Source: Cynocephalus volans
Lineage: Eukaryota > Chordata > Mammalia > Dermoptera > Cynocephalidae
DNA: 64,000 bases
Reading direction: 5' to 3'
Assembly: GCF_027409185.1 (NCBI RefSeq)
Contig: NC_084464.1
Span: 47,157,095-47,221,094 of the forward strand
This document shows positions 27,108 through 41,449 of the stretch, in pieces; position 1 is the first letter of the stretch; each line of letters opens with the position of its first letter. The position numbers and the translations under genes are program-made. The notes under the pieces are model-generated. The model made no database searches, was not told where the DNA came from, and saw nothing but the letters and a program-made list of their open reading frames with translations.

Positions 27108-29690
27108 TTATTCTAAAAAGTAACTAGTCAGGATTGCTTAATAATGGAGATTAAAATAAATCCTCTCAAGTTTTTCCCAAACCAAAGTTTTCATTTAGCT
27201 AATTTCTTAAGTATCATTTTGATGTTATTAACTCCAAACCACCCTTTGCATTACACATAGCTACTCCAAATTGCTTTTGCAAACAGATGACTCCAAACTT
27301 GATACAGATACACAGATTTAGGGAATAACAATAACTTTTAATAAATGGAAAACTACTACCCCAAATGAAAATTAAGTTGTTCATTTGTCTAAAATTAATA
27401 AATTGCACTTCAACAAATAAATGACACTAATTTAGGTTCAATTCAAATTTTTCCTTGCAATGTGCTTGTTATGAGGAAATAAAAGATGTAGGTTTCAAGA
27501 AGCTTATAACTATAAAGAATTCTTGCCCTCATTCTCCTACCCATGTTACTTCCCCAAAATAATACCAAATAAGCTTCTTGGGGAAACAAAGAACATGTTA
27601 AGCATTATGCCATCAGCAAAACAATCAGAGTTTAGTTAATAAAATAAAATGTATGAAAAAAAGGGAGAAACCTCTATGGTAAATGCAGTTTAAGAGATAC
27701 AGTACCTAATTTTGCATTCATGGATTTTGTTTTGATCCTGTCCCAAACATACAACATTAAAAGATAACTTGGGAAGCTGAGTGAATATACGACATTAGAG
27801 AATTGTCAACTTTTTAAGGTGTGACAATGTGTCATAGTTACCAAAAACAATCATATTTCAGAAAGCCACATTTATGAATGAAAATAAGATGTCTGGGACA
27901 TACTTTTGGGATATACTTCAAAATAATCTGCAGTGGGTGGCGGCAGGGTTAGGATACAAGATGAAAATAGACTGGCAGTGAGTTGATAATTGCTGGGTGA
28001 CACTAGCATAATGGCATGGGAGTTTTCATTGTTCCAGTCTTTCTACTTTTGTATATGCTTGAAATTTTCAATAAATAGAAGCTTAGTACGAGTCACATAA
28101 AGGAAACAAAATTCAAAAAACATTAAAACATGTACAGGAAAGTGTGGAAGACAATCTTCTAATCCTGTTGAAATTCAAAAACAAGGAAGAGCATATGTGG
28201 AGAGGGGAGACTAGGCAGAAAAAACTCAGGTAGAAAACCAGTATAAACCAGTGCTCCAAAGGATACCAAACTAAGTTTGACCAAAACAGCAAAAAGTACA
28301 AGTAGAAGAACCAATAAAGGCACAGAAAGATGTCTGCTAAAGACAAACACAGCTAAAAGTTAGGTTAAAGAGTTTGGATTTCATCTGGCAGATATGAGAA
28401 TACACTGGCATGTCAGTGAATAGGAGAATGTACTATTAAGAAGACGGATGTGGCATCTGAGAACATCATTCTGGTCATCTTCTGGTTGGTGGCCAGATTT
28501 AGGTTTGACAATAAAAATCTAAATAATGGTTGTGTGCACAGGAGAAGGAAAAATTAAATCCAAGGACGCTGACTGAAAAAATAAGCAGAATTTAAAAATC
28601 CAATGGCTAGATGTGGCAGATAATGGGAACAGCCCAAAGGAATTTTGCGGCAGAGGCCTACAGAGTTGGCTGTCGACAAAAACAGGGATGGAAAGACTTG
28701 GAGAGGGAAGTGGTTTTACAGAAAAACAATGGGCTCAGATTCTGCATTTGAAGTGACTTTAACTGACAAAAATAAAGAATGGCAAAGAAATCTGAGTAAG
28801 GAAACTTAGAAGTCAGAAAGCAGAGTAGTCTTTGGTAATGGCCAAGAAAGCCACTGTTGGTGGAAGCCAAGAAGCAATGTGATTTATACTATAGTATGCC
28901 TACCCAAAAGGCTCAGGATTTGGTGGCACCAGGTATCTCTGGAAGTGGAGGCAAGAGTGGGATTTGACACAGGAATACTGCTTTAAAACATCTTTTTAAG
29001 AAACAGAGCTCCAGAACACAGAGCATGATGCTAGCTAAGAGCCCCTTCCCTGGTCCTACAGACCAATTGGAGTTTTATTCTCCAGGATGGATAAAAAAGG
29101 GTCTTCTGTAGGATGCTGCACAGAGGGGAGAGTACCGTTCTGAAAACAGGAAAACGAAGTGACCTTACTGTAGGTTGAAACATCAGCCTTGTTGCTTAGC
29201 CCAGCTCCCAGAACACTGGTAGCTGCATTTATTCTCTGGATAGGAGATTTGAGGAAAACTATAATATAAGTCTTTTGTGGGGAACATGACCAAACCAAGA
29301 AGAAAGATCCAAAGATCTTGACATCTGTAGATGAAATGAAATAGCCCAAACAGATCATTCTATATTGAATAATAGTCAACAAGGCTTATTCAGGCACAAA
29401 GCTTTCAGAAAGCATTTTAGTATTCCATTCATATGGTCAGTCTTCTAATTAGGCAACAGACATTATACAGGAAGAAGAAAAGGCCAAAAAAGGAAAAATA
29501 TCCTCTGAGAGACTTAATTTTTTTTTGTATAAAACAAGAACAGGATGCCATTTTTAAGAGTTCATGAAACTGAAGAACTCTTGGAAAATAAAAAGATAAC
29601 AGAAGAAATAAGAAACAATGAGACTTATAAGAAAAGTCGAGAAATCTCCCAGAAAATAAAGACAAAAAGGGAGTGAAAGAAAACAGAAGA

Positions 29691-29812
29691 GGGCTAGCTG
29701 GTTAGCTCAGTTGCTTACAGCATGGTGCTGATAACATCAAGGTCCAGGGTTTGATGCCTGCGCAGGCAAGCCACACACACACACAAAGAAAAAGAAAAAG
29801 AAAAAAAGATAG
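29691..29812 (+). repeat. monomeric tRNA-Ile SINE with CA/A-rich tail
   Basis: GGGCTAGCTGGTTAGCTCAG, GGTGCTGATAACATCAAGGT, GGGTTTGATGCCTGCGCAGG, then (CA)n and AAAGAAA repeats replacing a simple A-tail. Confidence 0.82.
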
Positions 29813-31464
29813 AAAAATAAGAAAATAAGAAGATCTGTATAGGAGGTCTAACATTTGAATAATGAGATTTCAGAGGTGGAGAACAGAGACCAAGGAGAAT
29901 TAAAAAAAAAAAAAAAAAAAAATCAAGAAAGATTCAAAACCAAGGAACAACAGTTTTAGTATTGAAAGTACACACCAAATCTTTAGCATAACGGATTGAA
30001 AATAGGCCTACTGAATCACATTATTGTGAAATGATGATCCTACAGACTTCCACAGGGGGAATGTTTTCATACAAAGATCAAGAATTAGAATGTCATTGGT
30101 CTTTAGCAGCAACAACATTGGAAAACTAGAAGACAATGAAGAGATGACAAACATTCTGAAGGAAAATGATTTTTAACCTAGCACTCTATCAGCAGCCAAC
30201 TGGGTGTGAAAGCAGAATAAAGATTATCAGACATGCAAGGCATCCCCCAAATCTCATATACCCTTTCTTAGGAAGCTATTGCAGATTGCATGTATTCCAC
30301 AAAAATGATGGAGTAAAACAAGAAAGCAGGTAAGAGAGAAAGAAAACAGGAGATATAAGGGGAAAGAGAAAACAATCTCCAGGATGGTGAAGAAAGGAAA
30401 TCCCAAATGGCAGTAATGTAGCAGGCCTACAGAACAACCCAATCAGATAAACATAGATTAGAAGACTCCAGGTTCCAGGATAGAGTGTTTCAGGTAGATG
30501 AAGTTGAAAGAATACCCAATGTATCTGTTTACATTAAACTGCATGTATTTATACCACTCAGTAAAAGTACGGGGTTGAATTAAGTGATAAATAGTACAAA
30601 GAAAATTAAGCAAATGAAACATGATGTTATTCAGAAAGGAAAAGGATTCGCAATACGATATATGCTCAGTGCAGCTGAGGATAGCATTAGAATCTCAAGA
30701 ATGTAAACGTGGAATGATTATATAGTTAAAAATTATATTACATTGGGAAGATGGGGATTGGCATAGCGGTGGTAGATAAGTCCTATTTTCCAGGAAGAAA
30801 AACAATATCTAAAATTGAAAAAAAATAAGAAAGAGTATTATAACCATGTTATTTATTAGTGATATGGAGGTAAATACTGTAATGGAGCGTGGAAAACCTG
30901 GTAAAGTGAGTGGGCATATTTTTCAGTCAACATCTACATAACTCTAAACTATGTATATGAGCAACTGATAAGCAAAAGTGGTATTTTTAAAAATCAAATC
31001 ACATAAATTTCCATTACTGAATGCCAGATGCTAATGTGCTGAAGAGACCAATAAGAAGTGATATACAAACAGGATCCAGCAGGGCAGCAGGGTGAGATAC
31101 CCATGTCTTATTCACCACCATGTCCTAGTGCGCAGGTCAGAGTATGTGTCAATATGTTTGTTGAATGAGTGAATGGGTGAAAAGAATGTAAAGTCATTTT
31201 AGTGGAGAGACATGTTAAAAAAAAAAAAGATATGCATGCAATAACTGAAGAAAGATTAATTCTGTTGTACTAAAAGGGACAGAAAAGACTGTACCAGAAG
31301 AAAGTATGCCACATGGGTAAGAAAGCATGCGGGAAGGTGTTCCAGACATAAAGGCACAGAAGCTTGAAACATGGTGTGGGTAGAAAACTGACAAACATTT
31401 GATGTATATACAGTGTGATATTTGTCACAGATCTAACATGTTTCTCTACAATTCATTTACTTAA

Positions 31465-32060
31465 ATTTTTATTGAGCACCTACTATGTACCAGGCACCAC
31501 TGTTTTAACTACTATAGATACAGCAGTGAACAGCAAACAAAAAAACAAAAAAAGAATCCTGTTGTAATAGCACGTGTTCTAGGGAGAGGGATATCAGATT
31601 GTGCTAAGTGCTTTGAAGAAAAAAAATGAGGGGAGAGGCGAAGAGTATGAAAATATATGAAAGAATATGATAAAAGTGTATGTGTTTGGAGAGTGGTAAT
31701 TTGCCAATTATGTTAGATGTTCAGGGGAAGATCTCCTTGACAAGATGACATCTGAACAGAAACTTAAATGAGAGAGCGAGTTATACACATTATTTTGAGA
31801 AGAGGATTCCAAGTAGAAAAAACAGTAAGTGCTTTTTGCTTGGTGGTGTGGGGGCCATTGTAAGGATTTTGGCATTCATTCTAAGGGGAGCCACTGCAAG
31901 GCTTAGAGAACATTTGACTTGACTTACATTTATAGGGATCACTCTGAGAGCTGTGCTGACAATAGTCTATAGCAGGCAAGAGCAGCATAAGGGAGAAAGT
32001 GAGGAGGCAACTGCAGTCACTATTGCAGTCATCCAGGTGAAAATATATGGTGGCCTAAAC
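31465..32060 (+). repeat. ancient mammal-wide repeat, family unassigned
   Basis: TTGAGCACCTACTATGTACC, AGGCACCACTGTTTTAACTA, GATCACTCTGAGAGCTGTGC and TATTGCAGTCATCCAGGTGA occur in the order of a very common old mammalian repeat. Related fragments occur at about 4586, 26262 and 63740. Confidence 0.55.
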
Positions 32061-33190
32061 AAGACGGCAGCGTGATCAAGTAATTCTAATTCCCTGGAAA
32101 GATGTTCTACATTCCTATTTGTCAGTGCTAAGTTCTAACTTTATGTTTTCTAAAAATTTATGACAATATTCTAGAATTAACATTAGAAATGAGAATATTC
32201 TGGGGTCTGAATCATTTCCTGTTTACATAACATACGGTTCTTTGAGTAGTATTTATGTGCAATGCATTCTATTATAGATTTTAAAATGATGCCCATTAAA
32301 AGTAACCCAAAATACCTTCTTAACTAGGTACGTAGTAAAAAACAATAGTATTAATAAAATAATTTGTCAGTTAAAATGAGATTTCACTATTTAACCTGAA
32401 GACTGGAGAAGAAAAATACTTTTCTGTGGTGCTAAAGGTAGAATAACTGATGTATTTTTTTTTTGGAGAGTAAATATGACACTATCATCAAAAATACGTA
32501 ATTATTTGTAATTACACATAATTAAAAATAAGTAATATGTCACTAAACATCAAAAAGTCCTTTAAAAAAAGTACCCAATTTTTGACTTAGCAATTCCACA
32601 TCTAAAACATGTCCTAAGGACAGTTACACAAAGATTTGTGCGCAGATTCTCATCACAAAGAGCTGTCAAAAATATGTAAAGATTATAGTATACTAGAGAT
32701 TATAGTATACTATGTAACCAACTAAATTTTATATAAATTTTCGGTTGACAAAGAAAAGTATCTAAAATACATTAAGTGAATTAAAAGTAGGTTACAATTT
32801 ATAAGTTAGATGCCAATTTTCAAAATTCGTGGTGGGGGAGGTGGGTGGTTAATAAACATAAGCACTGAGAGTGTGAAAGTGAATGAGGATATAGATAAAA
32901 CAAGATTAGCTAGGAGTTCACATTACTGAATCTGGGTGATGGACACCTGGGGTGGTGTTGAGGAGGGATTGTTTCATTATACCATTATACCACATATATT
33001 CTTTCAACTTTTGTAAATCTATTTGAACATTCCCGTAATAAAAGATTAAAAGAAAAAAGTGAAAAAATATTCACTACAACATTGAGTGGCAATCTAGGTA
33101 TAGAATTGCATATGTTTTATTTTGGCATTACTAAATCCAAGTTTTCATTCACTCCCAGTTACTTCTAAACATAGCACTGAGACAAGTTTA

Positions 33191-33761
<571 letters not shown>

Positions 33762-34181
33762 CTTTGTTGTCCAGTGGTCCATTGTGGTCTTGCTCCTGTT
33801 CATCTTCACAGGGTATTTCTGCCCGAATGCTTTCTTGAAGTTGGCTGATATCCTGTTCACTGAATGGCTGGTCTACAGTTGAGGAAGACTGGCATACCAT
33901 GGTATCTGACACCTCAGAGGTTATAGGTGTACAGGAGTCTGTTTCTTGAGATGTGCTGCTGTCTCCATTTTGGGAGCTTAGGAAGCTAGGTTCCTGCTTC
34001 AAATTTTGGACATCACAGTCATTAGCATTACGTAGATCCTCTTTAAGCCTCAATGTTTCTGCATTACTGTTTTCAGTATAGTTAATGATTTCAATTACTC
34101 CATTGCAATTAATTTCTGTTGCACCAACCTCTACACCACGTTCCATAAGTGTTTGATCCTCGCCAATGGTACTTGACTCTT
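33762..34181 (-). CDS. SRPK1: SRPK1 exon 11 (large acidic spacer exon)
   Basis: 420 bp covering E331-G471 (139 whole codons, split codons at both ends). It encodes the low-complexity Ser/Glu/Asn-rich spacer, with EESSTIGEDQTLMERG near the start and ESIRAEIPCEDEQEQDHNGP near the end. This part diverges most from human among all exons, as expected for a disordered insert. The exon is symmetric (phase 1-1), so its skipping would keep frame and remove about 140 residues. Acceptor GTTTGTTCCTTAG; donor AAAG/GTACCT is weak and followed within about 11-17 bp by a MITE hairpin. Confidence 0.96.
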
Positions 34182-35178
<997 letters not shown>

Positions 35179-35204
35179 TGGTTTAGGTTGGGGAGCAGTA
35201 CTGA
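35179..35204 (-). CDS. SRPK1: SRPK1 exon 9, 26-bp microexon
   Basis: 26 bp encoding the rest of V251 and STAPQPKP (252-259), at the beginning of the spacer. A long pyrimidine-rich acceptor (CTTTTTCTTTTCAG) precedes it and a consensus donor (CCA/GTAAGT) follows. Its length is not a multiple of three, so it is needed for frame: exon 8 joined directly to exon 10 reads GGC TGA, a stop at the junction. Confidence 0.95.
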
Positions 35205-36059
35205 CTGAAAAGAAAAAGAAAACCAAGTAAGAGTCCTGGCATTCAGCAAACAATATAAACTAAGGCTCAGAAAAGACACTCTACAAGAATTAAAAGTCTT
35301 TCTTGTACAGCATTCATTGTAGAGAAAACTACTGTTTTGAAGTGACTTTGGTAGAAGCCATATTGTTATTATTATCTAAGAAAACAAATCATGCATACAA
35401 AAGTTGCCAAACTTAAAAAAAGGTTTAAGTAAATTAAATTCTTCCCCAGGTAGAATCAATATGTTCAAACAGCCATGTTCCCATTTCTGGTTTCTACTAC
35501 TAATGCTGCTAAAACCATCTATTTCCCATTCCCATGTACTGATTAAAATGGAAAGTGACAAGGAACAACCTCCTCACCCCTACCCAGGACTCCCATCTCT
35601 AATTCTTCCCCCTTGGCACTTGTCAGTTTAAAAAAGAAGTCTAGGTGGCATCAAGAGCTATAGCTATATAGCATGTTATGAATAACAGTTTAGCTTAGGT
35701 AAGAGGTGGGATCTTCAGTCTTCCTTTCTTTTTAAAGTATTGGCAGTTGTGGTAAAAAAAAAAACAACACATAATAAAAATTTACCCTCTCAACCATTCT
35801 TAACTGCATAGTTCAGCAGCGTTAACTATATTCACATTGTTGTATAACAGATCTCTATAACTTCTTCAACTTGCACAACTGAAATTGTACCCATCGAACG
35901 ACAACTCCCCATTTGCCCTTTCTCCAGTCTTCCTTGTTAAAGGAAGCCTATGATAACTGATATTTCACTTGAGGATCAGAAAGTTCCTCAAATATGATTA
36001 AACTACTAACATTAAAATCTGTAACTCAAATGGAAAAAAAAAAAATCACCAAAATCACT

Positions 36060-36245
36060 GCAGCCATAATTTATTTAGCACATAAAACTATGTGGCACAC
36101 TACTAACTGCTTTACCATGAAATTTAATCATAACAACTCCTACATGGGAGAAAATGAAGTCAAGTAACTCAGCCAAGGTCTCCCAGCCAGTGGTGAAGCC
36201 AGGATTCGAACTAGGTCTATCTACTTCAGTGCTCAAACCCAAGCT
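36060..36245 (+). repeat. MIR SINE
   Basis: Contains TTTAATCATAACAACTCC, AAGTCAAGTAACTCAGCCAA, GGTGAAGCCAGGATTCGAAC: a well-preserved MIR core in plus orientation. Confidence 0.8.
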
Positions 36246-36477
36246 TGTAATAGCAATGTTATCTTATCTTTCCCTTCTGCAGATCATGGACCCATAAGTT
36301 AGCATTTGTGATCATGGTAAGAGGTGAACGCGTCAAAAATGGTCACCAAATCACAATAAAAAAGATTATTTAACAACAATATGAATAAGCTTTTATACTA
36401 TATTCTGTATCTAAAAGACACAACCTCTCTAGTCTTCTTCCCATACTGGAACATTAATGAGAATAAAATAAGTCTCC

Positions 36478-36574
36478 CTTTTTTTTTATTTGGGCGGCTG
36501 GACAGTACAGGGACCTGAACCGTGATCTTGGTGTTATGAGGCTGCGCTCTACCAACTGAGCTAAAGGCCAGCTC
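36478..36574 (-). repeat. monomeric tRNA-Ile SINE with perfect target-site duplication
   Basis: On minus: AGCTGGCCTTTAGCTCAGTT, ATAACACCAAGATCACGGTT, CAGGTCCCTGTACTGTCCAG and A-tail. Perfect 11-bp duplication TAAAATAAGTC at 36464-36474 and 36575-36585. Confidence 0.85.
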
Positions 36575-36625
36575 TAAAATAAGTCCCTTGAAAGCTGATA
36601 ACATTTCTTAAGCATTTTGTTGCTA

Positions 36626-36907
<282 letters not shown>

Positions 36908-37080
36908 TTACAAAAACAAAATACAAGTCTTTCTGGAGAAGGAAGAAATCACAACACAACATTTTTGAAAAAAATAAAAACAATATAATAGCATTTTCTA
37001 CAGAGAATAAAGTACTTTTCTTTAAAGCAGAAAGAAACTTCCCCAGAAAGATTAATTGTAAACTATGAACAATGGCAAGA

Positions 37081-37082
37081 AT

Positions 37083-37119
<37 letters not shown>

Positions 37120-37155
37120 AAGGAAGTTACTTTTATTTATTTATTTATTTATTTT
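37081..37155. repeat. (TTTA)n microsatellite, two blocks
   Basis: About nine tetranucleotide repeats at 37082-37117 and about six more at 37131-37154, split by TTTAAAGGAAGTTAC. It adjoins the A-tail side of the SINE, whose target-site duplication AAGAATTTATTTAT begins the run, so the tract probably grew from the tail or target. Confidence 0.85.
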
Positions 37156-37158
37156 TTT

Positions 37159-37280
37159 TAGTCTTTTTCGTGACCGGCGCTCAGCCAGTGAGTGCACCGG
37201 CCATTCCTATATAGGATCCGAACCCGCGGCGGGAGCGCTCCCAGCGCTACACTCTCCCGAGTGCGCCACGGGCTCGGCCC
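37159..37280 (-). repeat. GC-rich tRNA-Ile-derived SINE, young, minus orientation
   Basis: On minus: GGGCCGAGCCCGTGGCGCAC, CGCTGGGAGCGCTCCCGCCG, CGGATCCTATATAGGAATGG, CCGGTGCACTCACTGGCTGA, CACGAAAAAGAC. Duplication AAGAATTTATTTAT at 37077-37090 and 37281-37294. Same subfamily as 8231-8372 and 54441-54594. Confidence 0.9.
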
Positions 37281-37913
37281 AAGAATTTATTTATAATAAG
37301 AAATTTTTCCAAGTTTTACGTGGCTAATTTTATTTGGAGATAATCTTTAACTATTACAAAGACTGAGAATAAATATCCAATACACCCTTTAAGTGCTGAA
37401 ATGTAGGTGATGAAAGAGATTGTAGATATCTTTTAATTCAAATTTCTTCGCTGATGAAGAACTGAGGTCTTACCAGTTTGGAGTGCTTTCCAAGACAAAT
37501 TATTTGCCCCCTGAAGTATTAATATTTTCCTTATGGTAATTCTATACCATATATAGAAGGCTATTTAGAAAATTAGAAAATGCCCATAAATGATGTCGTA
37601 TAAAAAGATGGTAAAAATTTGACACAGCAATTCTCTATTAATATATAATTGATATTCACAACCAGAACTTCTGGATAAGGGCTCCAATTTTCCAAAGTCA
37701 GGGACTTCACAGAGCATTCCTCTCTAATAATTATTACAAAAGATGAATGTGAGGAAGAATGGTTATGCTAAAACATTTAGCAGAATAAACACAATAAACT
37801 CTAAGGGTTGAATAAAATATTTAATTTTAGCAATTAGAAAAACTAGTTTTTAAAATAAAAATTCTATTGGAAATAAAAATTCCTCACACTTTAAGGATAT
37901 ATTTAAAAAATCA

Positions 37914-38147
<234 letters not shown>

Positions 38148-38835
38148 TTATATATATATATCTTCCAATATAAAGAGTTATAAAAAATATATAGTGGTCA
38201 ATATTCTGAAATTCCAAAGCCTAATCCTACAGTCAATGAAAACATCCATGAAACAGAAGATTGTGGGGACTGGTTTATCAATAAAATTACACATGTTAAA
38301 ATACTCAGTGGTGAAAGGAAAAGTGAAAGCTATACATGCAAACAGGAAAAGCACTAGGCTCAAACTGTTGATTAGATTTAGGTAAGCGGTTTCTTCTCTA
38401 TAGTCAAAACTAATGTCCACGGTAAAAACTTCCACTCTCACAGCCTCAAAGCAAGGAAAACCACATTATTCCTTAACTATAGAAGACAATGTGCAAAACT
38501 TAACCTAAAAAATACAAATGCCAATACTTTTTAAAAATAAGAAACTGACTTGTTTTATGTTCTGTAGTTTACAAAATTAATCTTGATTCTAGTGCCACCA
38601 TATGTTCACTTTACGTACAGACCCTCTAATCATACCACATGGCAGAAATACTCTTTGAGCCTACTAGTGTATAGAGCACTGCAAGGATTTCAATAGTATG
38701 TTGATGTCTTCCACTGCCAGAAGCACCTACATATACTGGAAAGTCAAGACACACATATATAATAATAATCTAGTACCCAGACTTTTGTTGTAAATAAGAT
38801 TCTGCACTAAAAGAAAGCCTGGGCACCTTGGAAAA

Positions 38836-38979
38836 ATGGCCAAATCCAAGGCTACTGGGAAGGGAAAATACAGGGTGAACCTGAAATACCTTGCTGTGCA
38901 AATAAATAAAGGAACATGTCAAGTAGTAATTGAAAACATCTTGAAGAATGTATCACCGGCCAAAGTGAAGATCATTTAA
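38836..38979 (+). other. 47-codon basic ORF in SRPK1 intron 6, unknown
   Basis: It starts AAAAATGGCC (good Kozak context) and encodes MAKSKATGKGKYRVN, then LKYLAVQINKGTCQV, VIENILKNVSPAKVKII and TAA. It is lysine-rich at the start and less AT-skewed than its surroundings. I recognise no family; no promoter or tail is evident. It could be a retropseudogene fragment or chance. Confidence 0.2.
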
Positions 38980-39479
38980 AAAGTAAAGTTACAAGTTAAT
39001 ATATTAATTAAAAATAGAATAAGTCCATACTGATACTATAAGGAGCATGGGAAACATTTTCTTTAGGGAAGAAAGCCAAGTAATAAATATACAAGGTATG
39101 AGAGAAATAGAAAGGCACCATTTTACAATCACTATAGTAATAACTGAAACAGGTAAGAATCAATGAATACTAAAACCACCATGTCCAAGACTGTTGGGAA
39201 AAAGGATTGTCACAGTGTCAAAGTATCACTCCACAGACTGCTTATTAATTATAAAAGGAACAAGGTACTTTTACAACACAGAAATCTGGAAGGCACTGCC
39301 TTAAGCAAGTGATCAAACTTATCTCCAGTGTTAAGCACAAACTCACATAATGAGCCCTCTGATGTTTTCAGAAGAACAAAACATCCTCCATGTAGTAAAC
39401 TTGACAAACATGATTAACCTGAATTTAATCATGAGGAAACAATCAGACAAATCCAAATTAAAGAACAAAACTTCTAGCC

Positions 39480-39985
39480 TGGATTCTTAAAACAAAACAA
39501 AACAAAGGATCAATGTCATGAACGCAACTGTTACACTAATATCAGACAAAATAGACCTTAAATCAAAAAAGGTTACAAAAGACAAAAAAGGACATTATAC
39601 GTTAATAAAAAGCTCAACACGGCAAGAAGATATAACAATTATAGACAGTCATGCACCTAATGACAAACCACCAAAATAAATGAAGCAAAAACTGACAGAA
39701 TTGAAGAGAGAAATAGTTCTACAATAATAGCTGGAGACTTTAATACCCCACTCTCAATAATGGACAGAACAGACAGAAGATAAGAAAAGAGAGAACTTAA
39801 ATAAAAATAAACCAAAGAGATCTAATAGGCATACACTTAATGTGAATAGAGTTTCAGTTTTACAAGACAAAAAATTACAGAGATGGATGGTGGTGGTGAT
39901 TTATGCTATGAATGTATTTAATATCACTGAACTGTACACTTTAAGAAAATTAAAATAATAAATTTTATGTTATATGTTTTTAAAA
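39480..39985 (+). mobile_element. internally deleted LINE-1 fragment
   Basis: L1 ORF2 endonuclease/middle-region text (ACACTAATATCAGACAAAAT, GACAGTCATGCACCTAATGA, GGAGACTTTAATACCCCACT) joins directly to 3' UTR text (GATGGTGGTGGTGATTTATG, ACTGAACTGTACACTTTAAG) at about 39850, so most of ORF2 is missing. Confidence 0.8.
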
Positions 39986-41346
39986 AACTAGACCTAAAAA
40001 ACAAAAACCAAAAACCTAACCAAAAGAAAAAAAAAAAGCATGAAATTTGGAGAGACTGGAACACTGATTATAAAACTTGATGACTAAGAAATTGGTCCCA
40101 ATTTCTTTTAGGTCTAATAATTGTGTTGAGGTTATATTTTAAAAGAGCCCTTGTTTTTCAGAGATACATTCTAAAATAATTCTGAATGAAATAATATATC
40201 TTAAGACTGGCTACAAAATTATCAGGAGTTAGAGACAAAACAAGATTGGCTATGGGTTGATAACTCCTGAAATGGACAATGGAACTGCTGTGATTCATTA
40301 AACTATTCTACTTTTTTATGTTTGAAATTTACCAAAACAAGATTTTTAAAACTGCAGAGTGCTTTAAAAACTAAACATAAAGTAAAAATTTTAAGGTATT
40401 TGCTCATGTTTCTAGCTTCAATCTTATTTGTTGAGCAAAGCATTAAATTTGACAATGTTTTTAATTTGTAAGCAGTGATATAGAAATGACCACATTCAGA
40501 AACTTAAAAACCAAAAAGAACTGGGTACATATCATAATCAATTAGCCAAAAAAAAAAAAAAAAAAGCCAAATAGCTTGAGTGAAAGAAGACTGACAAATA
40601 GAAATCGGAAGCAGCAATAACAATTGAAATCAAAAGGATATATGAAAAAAAGTCTTTTGGAGAGATGGTGTAAAGGAAACAATATCACTAAGTAAAACCA
40701 CATTTAGGGCACATTATGAATAAGAGGAGCTAGAAAAAGAGACAAAGTATATAGTAGAAAAAAAGTATCCTAAAGATATAGGAGGTCATATAGGTGGCCA
40801 GTAATGGCTTAATGGCTAATGTCAACATTATATAGAGACTAGCTGTTCCTTCTTAATCATTCTTCTCTCCTCATTCCCCATGGAAGTAGAGTAAATCAGT
40901 TTATAATGAAGTCTATAGTAACTTTCTAGTTCAGGGTCCTTTATACTCTAATATGAGAAAGGACAGTGGTCCAGAGAAAAAGTGTATGACCAGATACACA
41001 CACAAAAAATGTGGACGTACAGCTCCACGGAGATATGTTGTGTTGTGAAAATGGACAGCAGCAGGAAGATGATATACCCCATTAACCCTTAACATAACAC
41101 TCTAGGTTATATCTTTTTCAATCTCTAATCTCAGAGTAGCAAACAATGCAGTAGCCAAGGCTGCTGGGATATGAGGAGGAGAAAGGGCAGAGAGAAATGG
41201 CTAAGGACAGGGAAAAAAAAGAATAAAATAGGGACTCGGTAGGCAGAAACTACAGAGAAATCATCTTGCAATATTTGAAAAATTTCTTGGAACTTGAAAT
41301 TCAAACCTACTAAGATATTTCAATAGTTAAAATAAAAAGCCTCCTT

Positions 41347-41449
41347 GGGGTTGGCTGGTTAGCTCAGACAGTTTTCGAGCGTGGTGCTGATAACACCAAG
41401 CTCCAGGGGTTGAGCCCTGTACCAGGCAGCCCCTCCCCCCACAAAAACA
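41347..41449 (+). repeat. monomeric tRNA-Ile SINE, plus orientation
   Basis: GGGGTTGGCTGGTTAGCTCA, GTGGTGCTGATAACACCAAG, GGGTTGAGCCCTGTACCAGG, then a C/A-rich tail. Confidence 0.82.
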
